Assembly (NCBI RefSeq): GCF_040500525.1 | Contig: NZ_CP159402.1 | Coordinates: 2,045,501-2,109,500, forward strand | Origin: Azospirillum formosense | Lineage (GTDB): Bacteria; Pseudomonadota; Alphaproteobacteria; Azospirillales; Azospirillaceae | Direction of reading: 5' to 3' | DNA length: 64,000 nucleotides | Shown: positions 7,956-16,984 of the stretch, one piece after another | Layout of the letters: each line of letters begins with the position of its first letter | Numbering within the stretch: position 1 is the stretch's first letter | The notes under the pieces: generated by a model | The model's database searches: none | Seen by the model: only the letters and a program-made list of their open reading frames with translations | What the model was told of the DNA's origin: nothing | Program-made: the position numbers and the translations under genes

Positions 7956-10199
7956 TCAGGCGCTCGCCGCCGACGTGGAGGGCTCCTCGGGCAACGGGTG
8001 GTGCCGGTCGCCGACCATCAGCACGGCAATGGAGAAGACCGTGCCCTTGCCCACGCGCGATCGCACATCGACCTGATGGCCGAGGATGTGGGCGGTGCGA
8101 CGGACGATCGACAGCCCCAGCCCCAGCCCGCGCCCGCTGTCCCTCTGGTCGGTGCCGCAGCGGTAGAAATCGTCGAAGATCAGCTTCAGCTGGTCGGCGG
8201 GAATGCCCGGCCCGGTGTCCCACACCTCGATCAGCGCGTGTCCGTCGCGGTGCCGGCACCCCAGCAGGATCGTCCCGGTCCCGGCGTAGCGCAGCGCGTT
8301 GACCAGCAGGTTGCGCACCATGCGCTCCAGCAGCACCGGATCGCTGAGGACGTAGGCGGAGGTCGGGACCATCCGCAGCACCATGCCCTTGCTGGCCGCC
8401 TGCTCGGCGAATTCCCGGTTCAGCCGGTCGGCGATGTCCTGGAACGGGAAGACCGTGGGGCGCGGCTTGACGTTGCCGGCCTCCAGCGCGGAGGTGTCGA
8501 GCAGCGTGTTGAGCAGCGTGTTGCCGGCGGCGATCGCCTCCCCCAGCTTCTCCGCCACCTCAAGCTGCTTGGCGTCGGACAGGCGGGCGGACAGGATGTG
8601 GTGGAACAGGCTCATCGCCTGGAAAGGCTGGCGCAGGTCGTGGCTGGCGGCGGCCAGGAAGCGCGATTTGGCCCGGTTGGCCCGCTCCGCCTCGGCATGG
8701 GCCTCGGCCAGCGCCTCGCGGATGCGCACGCCGTCGGAGATGTCGATGGCGGCGCAGATCACGCCCGACACCACCCCGGCCTCGTCCCGCAGCGGCTCGA
8801 CGATCAGGTCGAAGACCTGTTCCGGGCCGGGCGCCGTCCCGATGCGGACCTCCTGCCGGGCGCCGGTTCCGCTGTCCAGCACGCCCCGCTTCACCGCGTC
8901 CAGCCGGGCCGCGTCGTCCGGCGCGTGGATCGCGGCGTTGGTCCGCCCGATGAAGTTTTCCGCCGCCCGGCCGGTCTGCGGGTTGTACATCCACATGTAG
9001 CGCAGGTTGCGGTCCAGGCTGAAGACGGCGACGCGCGAGTGGCGCAGGGCCATGCGGAAGCGCTCCTCGCTCTCGCGCAGCGCGCGGGCCATGGCGGCGC
9101 GGGCGCGGGCCTCGGTCACCAGGAGACGCTTGGCCTGCGCCTCGCGCCGGGTGTAGCCGGCCAGGGCGCCGGTCAGCAGAAGCCCCATCACCAGGACGAT
9201 CCAGGCCGGATAATCCACCGGCGTCAGCCGCGGCTCGGGCGGAATCGCCAGGGCCAGGGTCCAGCGCCGCCCGCCGATCACCAGATCGCGCTCGACGACC
9301 GTCTCGCCCTCCTTGCGGATCTCGCCGAAGGGCACGCCCTCCCGGCTCGCCGACGGACCGTCGAGGTCGCGGGACGCCAGGATCCGCCCGCCGTCCCCTG
9401 CCGGCCCGTCGAGCAGATGCACGGCGCCGTGCAGGCCGTTCACGCGGTTGCCCGCCTCCTCCAGTAGGCGGGCGATGCCGAAGACCGAGGCGACGTAGCC
9501 GGCGACCTCCGCGCAGCGGTCGGCGCCGTCCATCTCGTCCACGGGATAACGGTAGACGGGTAGATACAGGCCGATGCTGCGTCCGGCCTCTCCCTGCTGG
9601 CGCGGCGGCAGGGCCTCCGTCGCCGTCAGGTCGCCCGACGCGCAGGCCCGCGCCAGCACCTCCGCCCGGTTGGGCAGGGACAGGATGTTGATCCCCTGCG
9701 CGAAGGCCCCGCCACGCTCCGGCTCCACCAGCGTGTTGACGAACAGGTCCCCCTGGGAGGAAGCCGCGGGCGCCGCCGCGGGGGAATCCCCCGCGTCGCC
9801 CCCGTCCTGAACAACGAAGTCCTTCCGTCCGGCGGCCCTCATATCCGCCTCCAGCGCCGGAACCTCGGCCGGGGGAACCCGGCGGACCCAGGTGACCGAC
9901 CACAGGCCGGGATAGAGGGGCATCATCGGCCGGACCGCCGCCGCGAAGGCGTCGCGGGTGGCCGGGCGGGCGGCGTCCGAGAAGGCCGAGCGCAGCGTGC
10001 GCAGCAGCAGCGCGTGGCTGCCGATCCGCTCCGTCAGGGCGTCGTGGAACTGGGCGAACTGCCGCTCGTGCTGAGCGCGCTCCGCCTGGCGGTTGGTGGC
10101 GCGCATCTGGAAAAAGGCGCCCAGGGTCAGCGTCAGGCCCGCGGCGACCAGCACCGGAACCGCAAACGAGACCCGCCTCCTTCTCTCCAGCAGTGGCAT
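7956..10199 (-). CDS. CHASE-PAS sensor histidine kinase (DLRQP type)
   Basis: About 747 residues. A TM helix near residues 12-32 precedes a periplasmic sensor region (about 35-320) resembling a CHASE domain (RSAFSDAARPATRDAFAAAV, PGLWSVTWVRRVP). A second TM is near 325-345, then a PAS domain (about 375-500). The HisKA H-box is AAASHDLRQPFQAMSLF and the ATPase domain has DTGPGIP and GRGLGLGLSIV. There is no receiver domain. The first in-frame ATG (10199) is preferred to a TTG at 10214. The input signal is unknown. It shares the DLRQP H-box with kinases at 10470 and 48477. Confidence 0.9.
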   Translation of the reverse strand: MPLLERRRRVSFAVPVLVAAGLTLTLGAFFQMRATNRQAERAQHERQFAQFHDALTERIGSHALLLRTLRSAFSDAARPATRDAFAAAVRPMMPLYPGLWSVTWVRRVPPAEVPALEADMRAAGRKDFVVQDGGDAGDSPAAAPAASSQGDLFVNTLVEPERGGAFAQGINILSLPNRAEVLARACASGDLTATEALPPRQQGEAGRSIGLYLPVYRYPVDEMDGADRCAEVAGYVASVFGIARLLEEAGNRVNGLHGAVHLLDGPAGDGGRILASRDLDGPSASREGVPFGEIRKEGETVVERDLVIGGRRWTLALAIPPEPRLTPVDYPAWIVLVMGLLLTGALAGYTRREAQAKRLLVTEARARAAMARALRESEERFRMALRHSRVAVFSLDRNLRYMWMYNPQTGRAAENFIGRTNAAIHAPDDAARLDAVKRGVLDSGTGARQEVRIGTAPGPEQVFDLIVEPLRDEAGVVSGVICAAIDISDGVRIREALAEAHAEAERANRAKSRFLAAASHDLRQPFQAMSLFHHILSARLSDAKQLEVAEKLGEAIAAGNTLLNTLLDTSALEAGNVKPRPTVFPFQDIADRLNREFAEQAASKGMVLRMVPTSAYVLSDPVLLERMVRNLLVNALRYAGTGTILLGCRHRDGHALIEVWDTGPGIPADQLKLIFDDFYRCGTDQRDSGRGLGLGLSIVRRTAHILGHQVDVRSRVGKGTVFSIAVLMVGDRHHPLPEEPSTSAASA

Positions 10200-10269
10200 G
10201 CCACCCGTTCCCAACGGCTATCACCGAAATCGTCGGATCGTTCGACTATAGCAAGCAGCCCCACGCCCC

Positions 10270-10290
10270 GATAATGGAAAAGCCATTATC
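10270..10290. promoter_or_regulatory. Perfect palindrome upstream of the CHASE kinase
   Basis: GATAATGG (10270-10277) and CCATTATC (10283-10290) form a perfect 8-bp inverted repeat separated by AAAAG, in an AT-rich island about 70 bases before the kinase start. It could be an operator or hide a promoter -10 element. It is also about 180 bases from the end of the next kinase gene. Confidence 0.45.
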
Positions 10291-10469
10291 CTCCCAAATG
10301 GATAGTATGTTCCGACGAGAACAGGCGGGCGGCCGACTATTGATTGTCGTTTGAAAGGGCATTGCGCGCTCATTTCGATGTCAATCCTGCAATACAAGGC
10401 GCAGGGCGGGGATCGGGGCGTGAGAGCGACCCGAAACCTTCCCAGGACTTCAGCCTCAGGACTTTAGCC

Positions 10470-11933
10470 TCAGGCCTTCAGCCGCTCGCGGCCGAGAAGC
10501 CGCGCGACCGCCCCCCGCAAGGCCATCGGCGCCACCGGCTTGTGCAGCAGCGGGTAGCCGGACAGCCGCGCCTCGCGCAGGCGCATGGGGTCGGTGTCGC
10601 CGGTCAGGATCAGGCCGGGCAGCGTGGCGTCGAGCGCCTTGCCGATCTGACGGATGGCGACGATCCCGTTCATCGCCCCCTTCAACCGCAGGTCGGAGAT
10701 GACGAGGTCGGGGGGCTGCGGGCCGGGACCCAGCCGCTCCAGCGCGGCATCCACCGAGTCCGCGGCGACCACCGCGCAGCCCCATTGGCCGAGCAGCGCG
10801 CCCAGCGCCTCCAGCACCATCGGGTCGTCCTCGATGACCAGCACGCGGGCGCGGCTGACATCCTCGCCGGGCTCGGTGACGAGGACTCCGGCCGGGCCGG
10901 CCGGCTCCGCGGCGGCCGGCGGATCGTCCGCCCCGTCGGCGGCCCGCGGCACCAGCACCGCCAGCATCGTGCCGCGGCCGGGCGCCGAGTCGACCTCGAT
11001 CCGGTGCCCCAGCCGCCGCGCCAGACCGCAGGCAAGACGCAGCCCGAGGTCGATCACCGACGGGTCGCCCGCCCCGTCGGGGCGCCGCATCTCCTCCCGC
11101 AGGGCGAGCAGCTGGTCCGGCTGCAGGCCGCGGCCGGTGGACCACAGCTCGATCCGCAGATCCGGCCCGCGGCGGCGGCAGCCGAGCACAACCCTCCCCC
11201 GCTCCGTGTGGCGCAGGGTGCTGGCGACGAATCCCTGGAGAATGCGCTCCAGGAGCGAGGCGTCGGTGGCGACCCGCACCGAGCAGGGCAGCACCGAGAA
11301 GCGCAGCCCCCGCCCGTCGAGGCGGGGGGCGGCGTCCAGCGCCATCCGCGTCAGGATACCGTTGACCACGGGCGCGCCGATGTCCGGCTGCACCAGACCG
11401 GCCTCCAGCCGCACCAGGTCGAAATGCCCGTCGACCATGCCGCGCAGCGACTGCACGGCGTTGCCCATGGCGTTCAGCAGGTCGCGCGCCGCCGGGTCGT
11501 TGAGGGCGCCGCCCCGGCCCGGGGCGCCCTTGCCACCCCCCGCCGCGGCTCCTCCGTCGAGCCGCCCTTCCAAAGCCCCCAGCAGCAGCGACAGGGCGGC
11601 CAGCGGCTGGCGCAGGTCGTGGCTGGCCGCGGCGAACAGGCGGCCGGACAGATCGCCGCCCGCCGCCGGCCCGCCGCCCGCGGGTCCGTCCCCGGTGGCA
11701 CGGCGGACGAACCCGCCGCCGCTGAGCGGCCAGTCGGTGACGGTGTGGCCGGGGGGCAGCCCGCGGAACAGCGGCGCCAGCGCTTCCGGCAGCGCTCCCT
11801 GGACCAGGAGGCGGTCGGCATCGGCCAGCCCCTCCGCCGCCTCGTTCCAGCCGGTCAGCCGGTCGTCGGCGTCGAAGACCAGGACCGCGCCATGCCGTCC
11901 CGCGCCATGCGGATAAGCTCCATCGCTCGTCAC
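10470..11933 (-). CDS. Hybrid sensor kinase, DLRQP type, with C-terminal receiver
   Basis: 487 residues from a GTG at 11933, which has GGAGGA eight bases upstream; the open frame runs further but lacks a better start. There is a short PAS-like N-terminus (VLVFDADDRLTGWNEAAEG), then FAAASHDLRQPLAALSLLLG as H-box and a degenerate ATPase domain. The N-box and G-boxes are poorly kept: LWSTGRGLQPDQL stands where DTGxGI is expected. A receiver domain at about 370-485 has VIEDDP, the phospho-acceptor in DLVISDLRLKG, and LLHKP. The weakened ATP site suggests low or no kinase activity. Confidence 0.85.
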   Translation of the reverse strand: MTSDGAYPHGAGRHGAVLVFDADDRLTGWNEAAEGLADADRLLVQGALPEALAPLFRGLPPGHTVTDWPLSGGGFVRRATGDGPAGGGPAAGGDLSGRLFAAASHDLRQPLAALSLLLGALEGRLDGGAAAGGGKGAPGRGGALNDPAARDLLNAMGNAVQSLRGMVDGHFDLVRLEAGLVQPDIGAPVVNGILTRMALDAAPRLDGRGLRFSVLPCSVRVATDASLLERILQGFVASTLRHTERGRVVLGCRRRGPDLRIELWSTGRGLQPDQLLALREEMRRPDGAGDPSVIDLGLRLACGLARRLGHRIEVDSAPGRGTMLAVLVPRAADGADDPPAAAEPAGPAGVLVTEPGEDVSRARVLVIEDDPMVLEALGALLGQWGCAVVAADSVDAALERLGPGPQPPDLVISDLRLKGAMNGIVAIRQIGKALDATLPGLILTGDTDPMRLREARLSGYPLLHKPVAPMALRGAVARLLGRERLKA

Positions 11934-12125
11934 GGGCGGCGTCCTCCACTGCGTGCACGCGGATTGCCGGCGACCGGAAATGGTCCCTTGCGAACAGGCT
12001 ACGGATGCGGCGCCAAGGATCAAGCCCACCGTTCGTCCGATTGCCGACAGGACTATTCGGCGCGGCGTCTGGCACGGCGACCGGCACAGCCCCGCGGCCG
12101 CTGGCCATGCGAACAATTCAGCTTG

Positions 12126-12139
12126 CTTTTATATAAAAG
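12126..12139. promoter_or_regulatory. 14-nt perfect palindrome between divergent kinases
   Basis: CTTTTATATAAAAG is fully self-complementary and sits in the 300-bp gap between the hybrid kinase (leftward, start 11933) and the kinase at 12234 (rightward). It is a candidate operator or overlapping divergent promoter core. I see no gene in the gap 11934-12233. Confidence 0.45.
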
Positions 12140-12233
12140 TCAAGAAAAGGCGGCGGGCACCGCCCGGAACACCATAGTAACGGCGGGAGCTGTCGCAATT
12201 TGTCGGTTGCGCGCACCTCGAAATTTTTCGACT

Positions 12234-13535
12234 ATGCGACCAATGGATGCCGTGATCGAAACCCCTTTCCGCGACCGACAACCGGAGGCGGCAACGCCGG
12301 CTGGCGCGGACTCTGCTGTGCATTTGAGCGGCGGCAATCCGGACGGGAACGGCCCGGCCGGCCATGCACAGGGTGGCGACGCCCTGCTGGGCGCGGCGAT
12401 GGCGGCGCTCGCCGACGGCATCGGCGTTCTGGTCGCGGTTCGTGACGACACCGGCGCCATCGGCGATTTCGAGTGGCTGACGGCCAACCGCGCCGCGGAG
12501 CGGCTGTTCGGGTACCCCCTGGCCGGGCGCCGGCTGCGCGCCGACGATCTCCAGGATGGCGAAGGGGCCGGCTTGTTCGCCTGCCTCGCCGATTGCCTGA
12601 CGGACAAGCAGACCGTGCGTCGGCTGGTGATCGCCCCCGGCGGCGCGCGCTGGCGGATCGCCGCCACCCCGCTTGCCGCCACCCCGCCCGGCACCGGCCA
12701 CACGGCGCCGACGGTCTGCGTCTCCCTCGTGGAGCTTGGCGCCGAGGTTCCCGTCGTCCCGGAATCGCAGCGCGCCCACCGCGCCAAGGCGGAATTCCTG
12801 GCGCACATGAGTCATGAGCTGCGCACCCCGCTGAACGCGGTGCTGGGCTTCTCCGAGGTGCTGCTGGCGGAGACCTTCGGCCCGCTCGGCTCCCCCCGCT
12901 ACCGCAGCTACGCCGCGGACATCCACGCCAGCGGCATGCATCTCCTGTCGCTGATCGACGGCATCCTGGACCTCTCGCAGAGCGACAGCGCCCGGACGGA
13001 CATGCAGGAGGAGGCCATCAATGTGGCCGACGCCGCTCGTCAGGCGCTGGCCCAGGTGGGCGACAAGGCGGCGGCCCGGGGCGTCGACATCGGGGAGGAT
13101 CTGTCCGCGGAGCTGCCCCTGCTCTACGGCGACGCCCGGGCGCTTCAGCGGATGCTGACCAACCTGCTGTCGAACGCGGTGAAGTTCACTCCCTCGGGCG
13201 GGCAGGTGATGGTGTCGGCCAGCCCCATGCCGGACGGCGGAATCGGGCTGATGGTGGCCGACACCGGCGCCGGCATCGCCGAGGACGAGTTGGCCCGCGT
13301 CCTGGAACCCTTCGGCCGCGCCGACATGGCCGTGCCGCGCGGCACCGCGGGGGCGGGGATCGGCCTGCCCGTGGTCAAGCGGCTGATGGAGATGCACGGC
13401 GGTCGGCTCGACCTCTACAGCGAGCCCGGCGCCGGCACGACGGCCATCCTGATGTTCCCGCCACGGCGCAGCCTGCCGCACGCGGCGTCCCACGGCATCT
13501 CCCATGGCATCTCCCACAGCGGCGCCCGCGTCTGA
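12234..13535 (+). CDS. Cytosolic PAS-like sensor histidine kinase
   Basis: About 433 residues. A PAS-like region lies near residues 45-170 (FEWLTANRAAERLFGYPLAG). The H-box is FLAHMSHELRTPLNAVLGFSEVL near residue 190, the N-box MLTNLLSNAVKFT, G1 DTGAGI and G2 GAGIGLPVV. There is no TM segment. The C-terminus carries a short HGISHGISH repeat. The start could be the ATG at 12234 or at 12243; neither has a strong ribosome site. This H-box is canonical (HELRTP), unlike the DLRQP kinases around it. The partner regulator is not evident. Confidence 0.88.
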   Translation: MRPMDAVIETPFRDRQPEAATPAGADSAVHLSGGNPDGNGPAGHAQGGDALLGAAMAALADGIGVLVAVRDDTGAIGDFEWLTANRAAERLFGYPLAGRRLRADDLQDGEGAGLFACLADCLTDKQTVRRLVIAPGGARWRIAATPLAATPPGTGHTAPTVCVSLVELGAEVPVVPESQRAHRAKAEFLAHMSHELRTPLNAVLGFSEVLLAETFGPLGSPRYRSYAADIHASGMHLLSLIDGILDLSQSDSARTDMQEEAINVADAARQALAQVGDKAAARGVDIGEDLSAELPLLYGDARALQRMLTNLLSNAVKFTPSGGQVMVSASPMPDGGIGLMVADTGAGIAEDELARVLEPFGRADMAVPRGTAGAGIGLPVVKRLMEMHGGRLDLYSEPGAGTTAILMFPPRRSLPHAASHGISHGISHSGARV

Positions 13536-13629
13536 CCCTTTCGCGCGGCCGGCATTCGGCAGAAGACCCTTGGCAAAGCCGCGAAGCCGGGCCATTGTGC
13601 CCCTTCGTTCCTGAACTGTTCCGTTTGAC

Positions 13630-14112
13630 ATGGTCGATATCCTGTTGCAGGGCGACGAGCCGCCGATGCCGGCGGGCGGCGCCGTCCCGATCTTCCGCGG
13701 GGTGCGCCGGGCGCTGGCCGCCCGCGGCTTCGTCAGCATGGCGGAGTTCCGGCTGGCCAGCGGGCGCCGCGCCGACGTCCTGGCGATGGACGGCGCCGGC
13801 ACCGTCGTCATCGTCGAGGTGAAAAGCTGCGTGGCCGATTTCCGGGCCGACCAGAAATGGCCGGAATACCGGGACTGGTGCGACGCCTTCTACTTCGCCG
13901 TGGACGACGCCTTCCCGCCCGAGCTGATCCCCGAGGACTGCGGCCTGATGGTCGCCGACGCCTACGGCGCGGAGATCCTGCGCGAGGCGCCGGAGCACCG
14001 GCTCGCCCCGGCGCGGCGCAAGGCGCTGACCCTGCGCGCCGCGCTGACCGGGGCCGGGCGCCTGCACCGGATCGAGGACCCGTCCTGGACCCAGGCCACC
14101 TCGCCGGTGTGA
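13630..14112 (+). CDS. MmcB-family DNA repair protein
   Basis: 160 residues. A PD-(D/E)xK nuclease-like core is visible: RRADVLAMDGAGTVVIVEVKS, giving the metal-binding Asp and the ExK pair near residues 45-65, followed by DFRADQKWPEYRDWCDAFYFAV. This is the MmcB (formerly DUF1052) family, a LexA-linked DNA repair protein in alphaproteobacteria. No SOS box was identified upstream. The length matches the family. Confidence 0.92.
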   Translation: MVDILLQGDEPPMPAGGAVPIFRGVRRALAARGFVSMAEFRLASGRRADVLAMDGAGTVVIVEVKSCVADFRADQKWPEYRDWCDAFYFAVDDAFPPELIPEDCGLMVADAYGAEILREAPEHRLAPARRKALTLRAALTGAGRLHRIEDPSWTQATSPV

Positions 14113-14201
14113 AGGCCCCGGCCCGGCCGCTCCACCCGACCGAGGCTCCGCCCGACCGAAGCTGCATGGCAAAGCCTCGCCAAGCCGGTGTACTCTGCGC
14201 C

Positions 14202-16151
14202 ATGAACGGGAACGGGCGGCCGGACATGCACGCACAGGACGCCGGGCCAGCCGCCGCGGCGCAAACGCACCATCGGGACGGCGGCCCGCGGATGAAATCC
14301 CCAAGAACCGGCGCCGCCTGGACGAGCGGCCTCGGAATCAGCGCCTCCGGGATCGGCGCGCTCGCCCTGGCCGCTCTGCTGGCCGGCGCCGGTGCCGGCG
14401 GCTCCGTTTGGCTCGCCCTGGCCGAGTTGGACGCCCGTGCCCGCGGCCAGGCCACCCGCAGCCTGGACGAGGCGTTCGACCTGATGCGAGTCGCGGAGTT
14501 GGCCGCCGGGCTGTCCTCCAGCGCGGCCGAGCTGGAATCGGCGCGCACCGCCCAGCACCGGCTGACCGCCCACAACGCCTTGCGCCAGCGCACCCAGCAG
14601 CTCGGCGCCACGCTGGAAACCCTGCCGCGGGAGTGGCACGCCGAACTGCGCTTCGCCACCCAGGCCATCCGTGCCGAAGCGGACGAGTTGAACGCCATGG
14701 TGGAGCGCCGCCTGACCGTGCAGCGCGGCCTTCAGGATCTCACCGAGCAGGTGACGGCGCGCAGCGAGGCGCTGGCGGAGGCGCTCGCCGGCGCGCGCTC
14801 ACCGCTGGACGGCGCGCCCCTGCGCCGGATCGACGATTCCCGGCAGGCGGTGGCCCTCCGGCTGCTCGCCGCCGGGACGGCCCCGGCCACGGCCACGGCC
14901 GCGCGGGACGATTTCCGCAAAGCCGCCGCGACCCTGTTCGACGCACTGACCGATCTGCCGATCGACGGCGCGAGCCCGCGCCGCGCCGACGCGGCGCGCC
15001 AGCTCGTCGCGCTGGGATTGGACGATCAGAACCTCTTCGACCTGCGGCAGGAACAGGAAACATTGACCGCCAAGGCGGCGGGGATCGCCGCGCTGTTGCG
15101 CGGCACCGCCACGGACCTCGTCCAGCGGGCCGGGCACGGCGCGCTGGCCCTGCGCGACGGGTTGCGGGACGGAATGCGGGACGGGGAGGACGCATCCTCA
15201 CACCGGATGGGCGCGGACCTGTCCGCCGCCGCCCCGGTCGGGGTCGGGCTGGTCACCGGACTGGCGATCCTCGCGGCCGGCCTGGGCGTGGCGCGGTCCC
15301 GCGCCCCGCGCCCCCTCCCATCCCCTGCGGAGCGGACCGGCGCGCCGCCCGAGCGGCCCGAGCGGCCCGAGCGGCCCACGCTGCGCATCCTGCTGGCCGA
15401 GGACGAGCCGGTCAGCCAGCAGGCCGCGGCCATGCTGCTGCGCCGCGCCGGCCACGCGGTGACGGTGGCGGGCGACGGGCGGGCCGCCGTGGCGGCGGTG
15501 GAGCGGGAGCGCTACGACCTCGTCCTGATGGACATGCAGATGCCGGAGATGGACGGGGTCGAGGCGACCCGCCGCATCCGCGCCCTTCCCCAGGATGGCG
15601 GAACCACGGCGGCGGGGCTGCGCATCGTCGCTCTGACCGCCTCCGCCCTGCCCGGCGCGGTGGAGCGCTGCCGGGCGGCGGGGGCCGACGCCGTCCTGGA
15701 GAAGCCGCTGACCCTGCCCGCCCTGGCCGCCCTGCTGGACCGCCTGTCCGGCGGCGCCGGCACGCCCCCCGTCGTCACGGAGGATCTCCCGCCGCCGAAG
15801 CGTGACTCCGGCCTTCCCGTGTTCGACGAGGAGGCGATCCGCCAGATGCGCGAGCATCTGCCGGCGGAGCGGGTGGCGACCCTGGTGACCGGCACCCTGG
15901 TCACGCTGCGCGGCTACCACGCCGCGTTCGGGCAGGCCTGGAGCGCCGGAGACCGGGAAACCGCCGGGGCCATGGCCCACAAGATCGCCGGGGTGGCCGG
16001 AATCTACGGCTGCGTGGCGCTGCGGGGCGCCGCGAGGTCGCTCGAAGCCGCGCTGGACAGCGGCGAGGGCGACCCCGACGCCCTGTGCCGCGCCCTGGAC
16101 GACGCCGTCCCGCCGGCGCTCGCCGCCCTGGACCGCTGGAGCGGCGGCTGA
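14202..16151 (+). CDS. Membrane-anchored receiver-HPT protein lacking a kinase domain
   Basis: About 649 residues from the ATG at 14202; ATGs at 14226 and 14292 are alternatives. A TM segment near residues 45-70 is followed by a helical region (about 75-340) resembling the periplasmic sensor of TorS-like kinases and a second TM near 345-370. The receiver domain spans about 395-520 (LAEDEP, LVLMDMQMPEMDG, VLEKPL). An HPT domain at about 560-645 contains the phosphohistidine motif AHKIAGVAGIYG. No HisKA or HATPase domain exists between the sensor and receiver, so it must be phosphorylated by another kinase. A PER repeat precedes the receiver. Confidence 0.85.
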   Translation: MNGNGRPDMHAQDAGPAAAAQTHHRDGGPRMKSPRTGAAWTSGLGISASGIGALALAALLAGAGAGGSVWLALAELDARARGQATRSLDEAFDLMRVAELAAGLSSSAAELESARTAQHRLTAHNALRQRTQQLGATLETLPREWHAELRFATQAIRAEADELNAMVERRLTVQRGLQDLTEQVTARSEALAEALAGARSPLDGAPLRRIDDSRQAVALRLLAAGTAPATATAARDDFRKAAATLFDALTDLPIDGASPRRADAARQLVALGLDDQNLFDLRQEQETLTAKAAGIAALLRGTATDLVQRAGHGALALRDGLRDGMRDGEDASSHRMGADLSAAAPVGVGLVTGLAILAAGLGVARSRAPRPLPSPAERTGAPPERPERPERPTLRILLAEDEPVSQQAAAMLLRRAGHAVTVAGDGRAAVAAVERERYDLVLMDMQMPEMDGVEATRRIRALPQDGGTTAAGLRIVALTASALPGAVERCRAAGADAVLEKPLTLPALAALLDRLSGGAGTPPVVTEDLPPPKRDSGLPVFDEEAIRQMREHLPAERVATLVTGTLVTLRGYHAAFGQAWSAGDRETAGAMAHKIAGVAGIYGCVALRGAARSLEAALDSGEGDPDALCRALDDAVPPALAALDRWSGG

Positions 16152-16152
16152 A

Positions 16153-16236
16153 GCGGAATGCACTCCGTTCCGGACCGCGACGGCGGTCCCGGCCGGCAAA
16201 TGAGGTCATGTGAATCCAAAGCGAATGAAAAGTCGC
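16153..16236 (-). repeat. Dispersed intergenic repeat, copy 2
   Basis: Read on the minus strand, this matches 522-632. It has the AAGCGA/TCGCTT hairpin with the same CTTTTCAT loop, then TTTGGATTC, CCTCAT, GCCGGCCGGG, the GGACCGC/GCGGTCC hairpin, and GCATTCCGC. It lacks the 23-base insert of copy 1. It fills the gap between two convergent genes (stops at 16151 and 16238). Confidence 0.8.
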
Positions 16237-16237
16237 T

Positions 16238-16801
16238 TCAGCGCACCGCCACCGGCTGGCTCGGTCCCTTGCCCTGCGGAATGTCCGACCGGCCCGCCCC
16301 CAGGTCCTTCTGCATCATGACCACGTCCAGCCAGCGTCCGAACTTCAGCCCCACGGCCTCGACCACGCCGCAGGTGCGGAAGCCCAGAGCGGCGTGCAGC
16401 CCGATGGAGCCGGCGTTCTCCGACCCGCCGACCAGCGCCACCATCTGGCGGTAGCCCTGCGCCACGCAGCGGTCGATCAGCGCCTGGAGCAGGAGGCGCC
16501 CGATGCCCCGGCCGCGCGCCTCCTCCGCGATGTAGACGGAATCCTGGATGGTGAAGCGGTAGGCGGAGCGGACATGGTAGGCGCTGCCGTAGGCGTAGCC
16601 CAGGACCGCGCCGTCGCGCTCCGCGACCAGCCAGGGCAGCCCGGCGCCGGTGATGGCGCGGAAACGCGTCTCCAGCTCGGCCGCGTCGGGCGGCTCCTCC
16701 TCGAAGGTGCCGACGCCATGAAGGACGTGATGCTCGTAGATGCGCTGGAAGGCGGGGACGTCCTCGATGCGGGCGTCGCGGACGGTGGGGGCGCTGGTCA
16801 T
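16238..16801 (-). CDS. GNAT N-acetyltransferase (phosphinothricin acetyltransferase-like)
   Basis: 187 residues with a complete GNAT fold. IRDARIEDVPAFQRIYEHHVLHG-type N-terminus (here VRDARIEDV), TFEEEPP, the acetyl-CoA loop EARGRGIGRLLLQALI near residue 95, and the C-terminal HAALGFRTCGVVEAVGLKFGRWLDVVMMQK, which is typical of the Pat/Bar/MnaT subfamily acting on phosphinothricin or methionine sulfone/sulfoximine. The substrate is inferred. The ATG at 16801 gives the normal family length. Confidence 0.92.
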   Translation of the reverse strand: MTSAPTVRDARIEDVPAFQRIYEHHVLHGVGTFEEEPPDAAELETRFRAITGAGLPWLVAERDGAVLGYAYGSAYHVRSAYRFTIQDSVYIAEEARGRGIGRLLLQALIDRCVAQGYRQMVALVGGSENAGSIGLHAALGFRTCGVVEAVGLKFGRWLDVVMMQKDLGAGRSDIPQGKGPSQPVAVR

Positions 16802-16984
16802 GGCCGGTCTGATCCGAGGAAGGGGCTTGGAGCCTGGGGACGGGGGATGGCTGGGCGACCATCCTGCCGCACGCATTTTGCAGTCGCAACCGTGCCACCC
16901 AGCCGATATGTACAGAACTGGAACGCGCTGTGTGCAACAGGGCTTTTCAGGGCAGGTCTTTTTCAGGGCAAGGGGTTGGAAGCG

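Noticed and set aside
10344..12233. 5' extension of the kinase frame at 12234
   Set aside because: The extension is the antisense of the DLRQP hybrid kinase and has no domain pattern.
13857..14201. N-terminal extension of the receiver-HPT protein into mmcB
   Set aside because: This part overlaps mmcB in another frame and shows no membrane or domain pattern.
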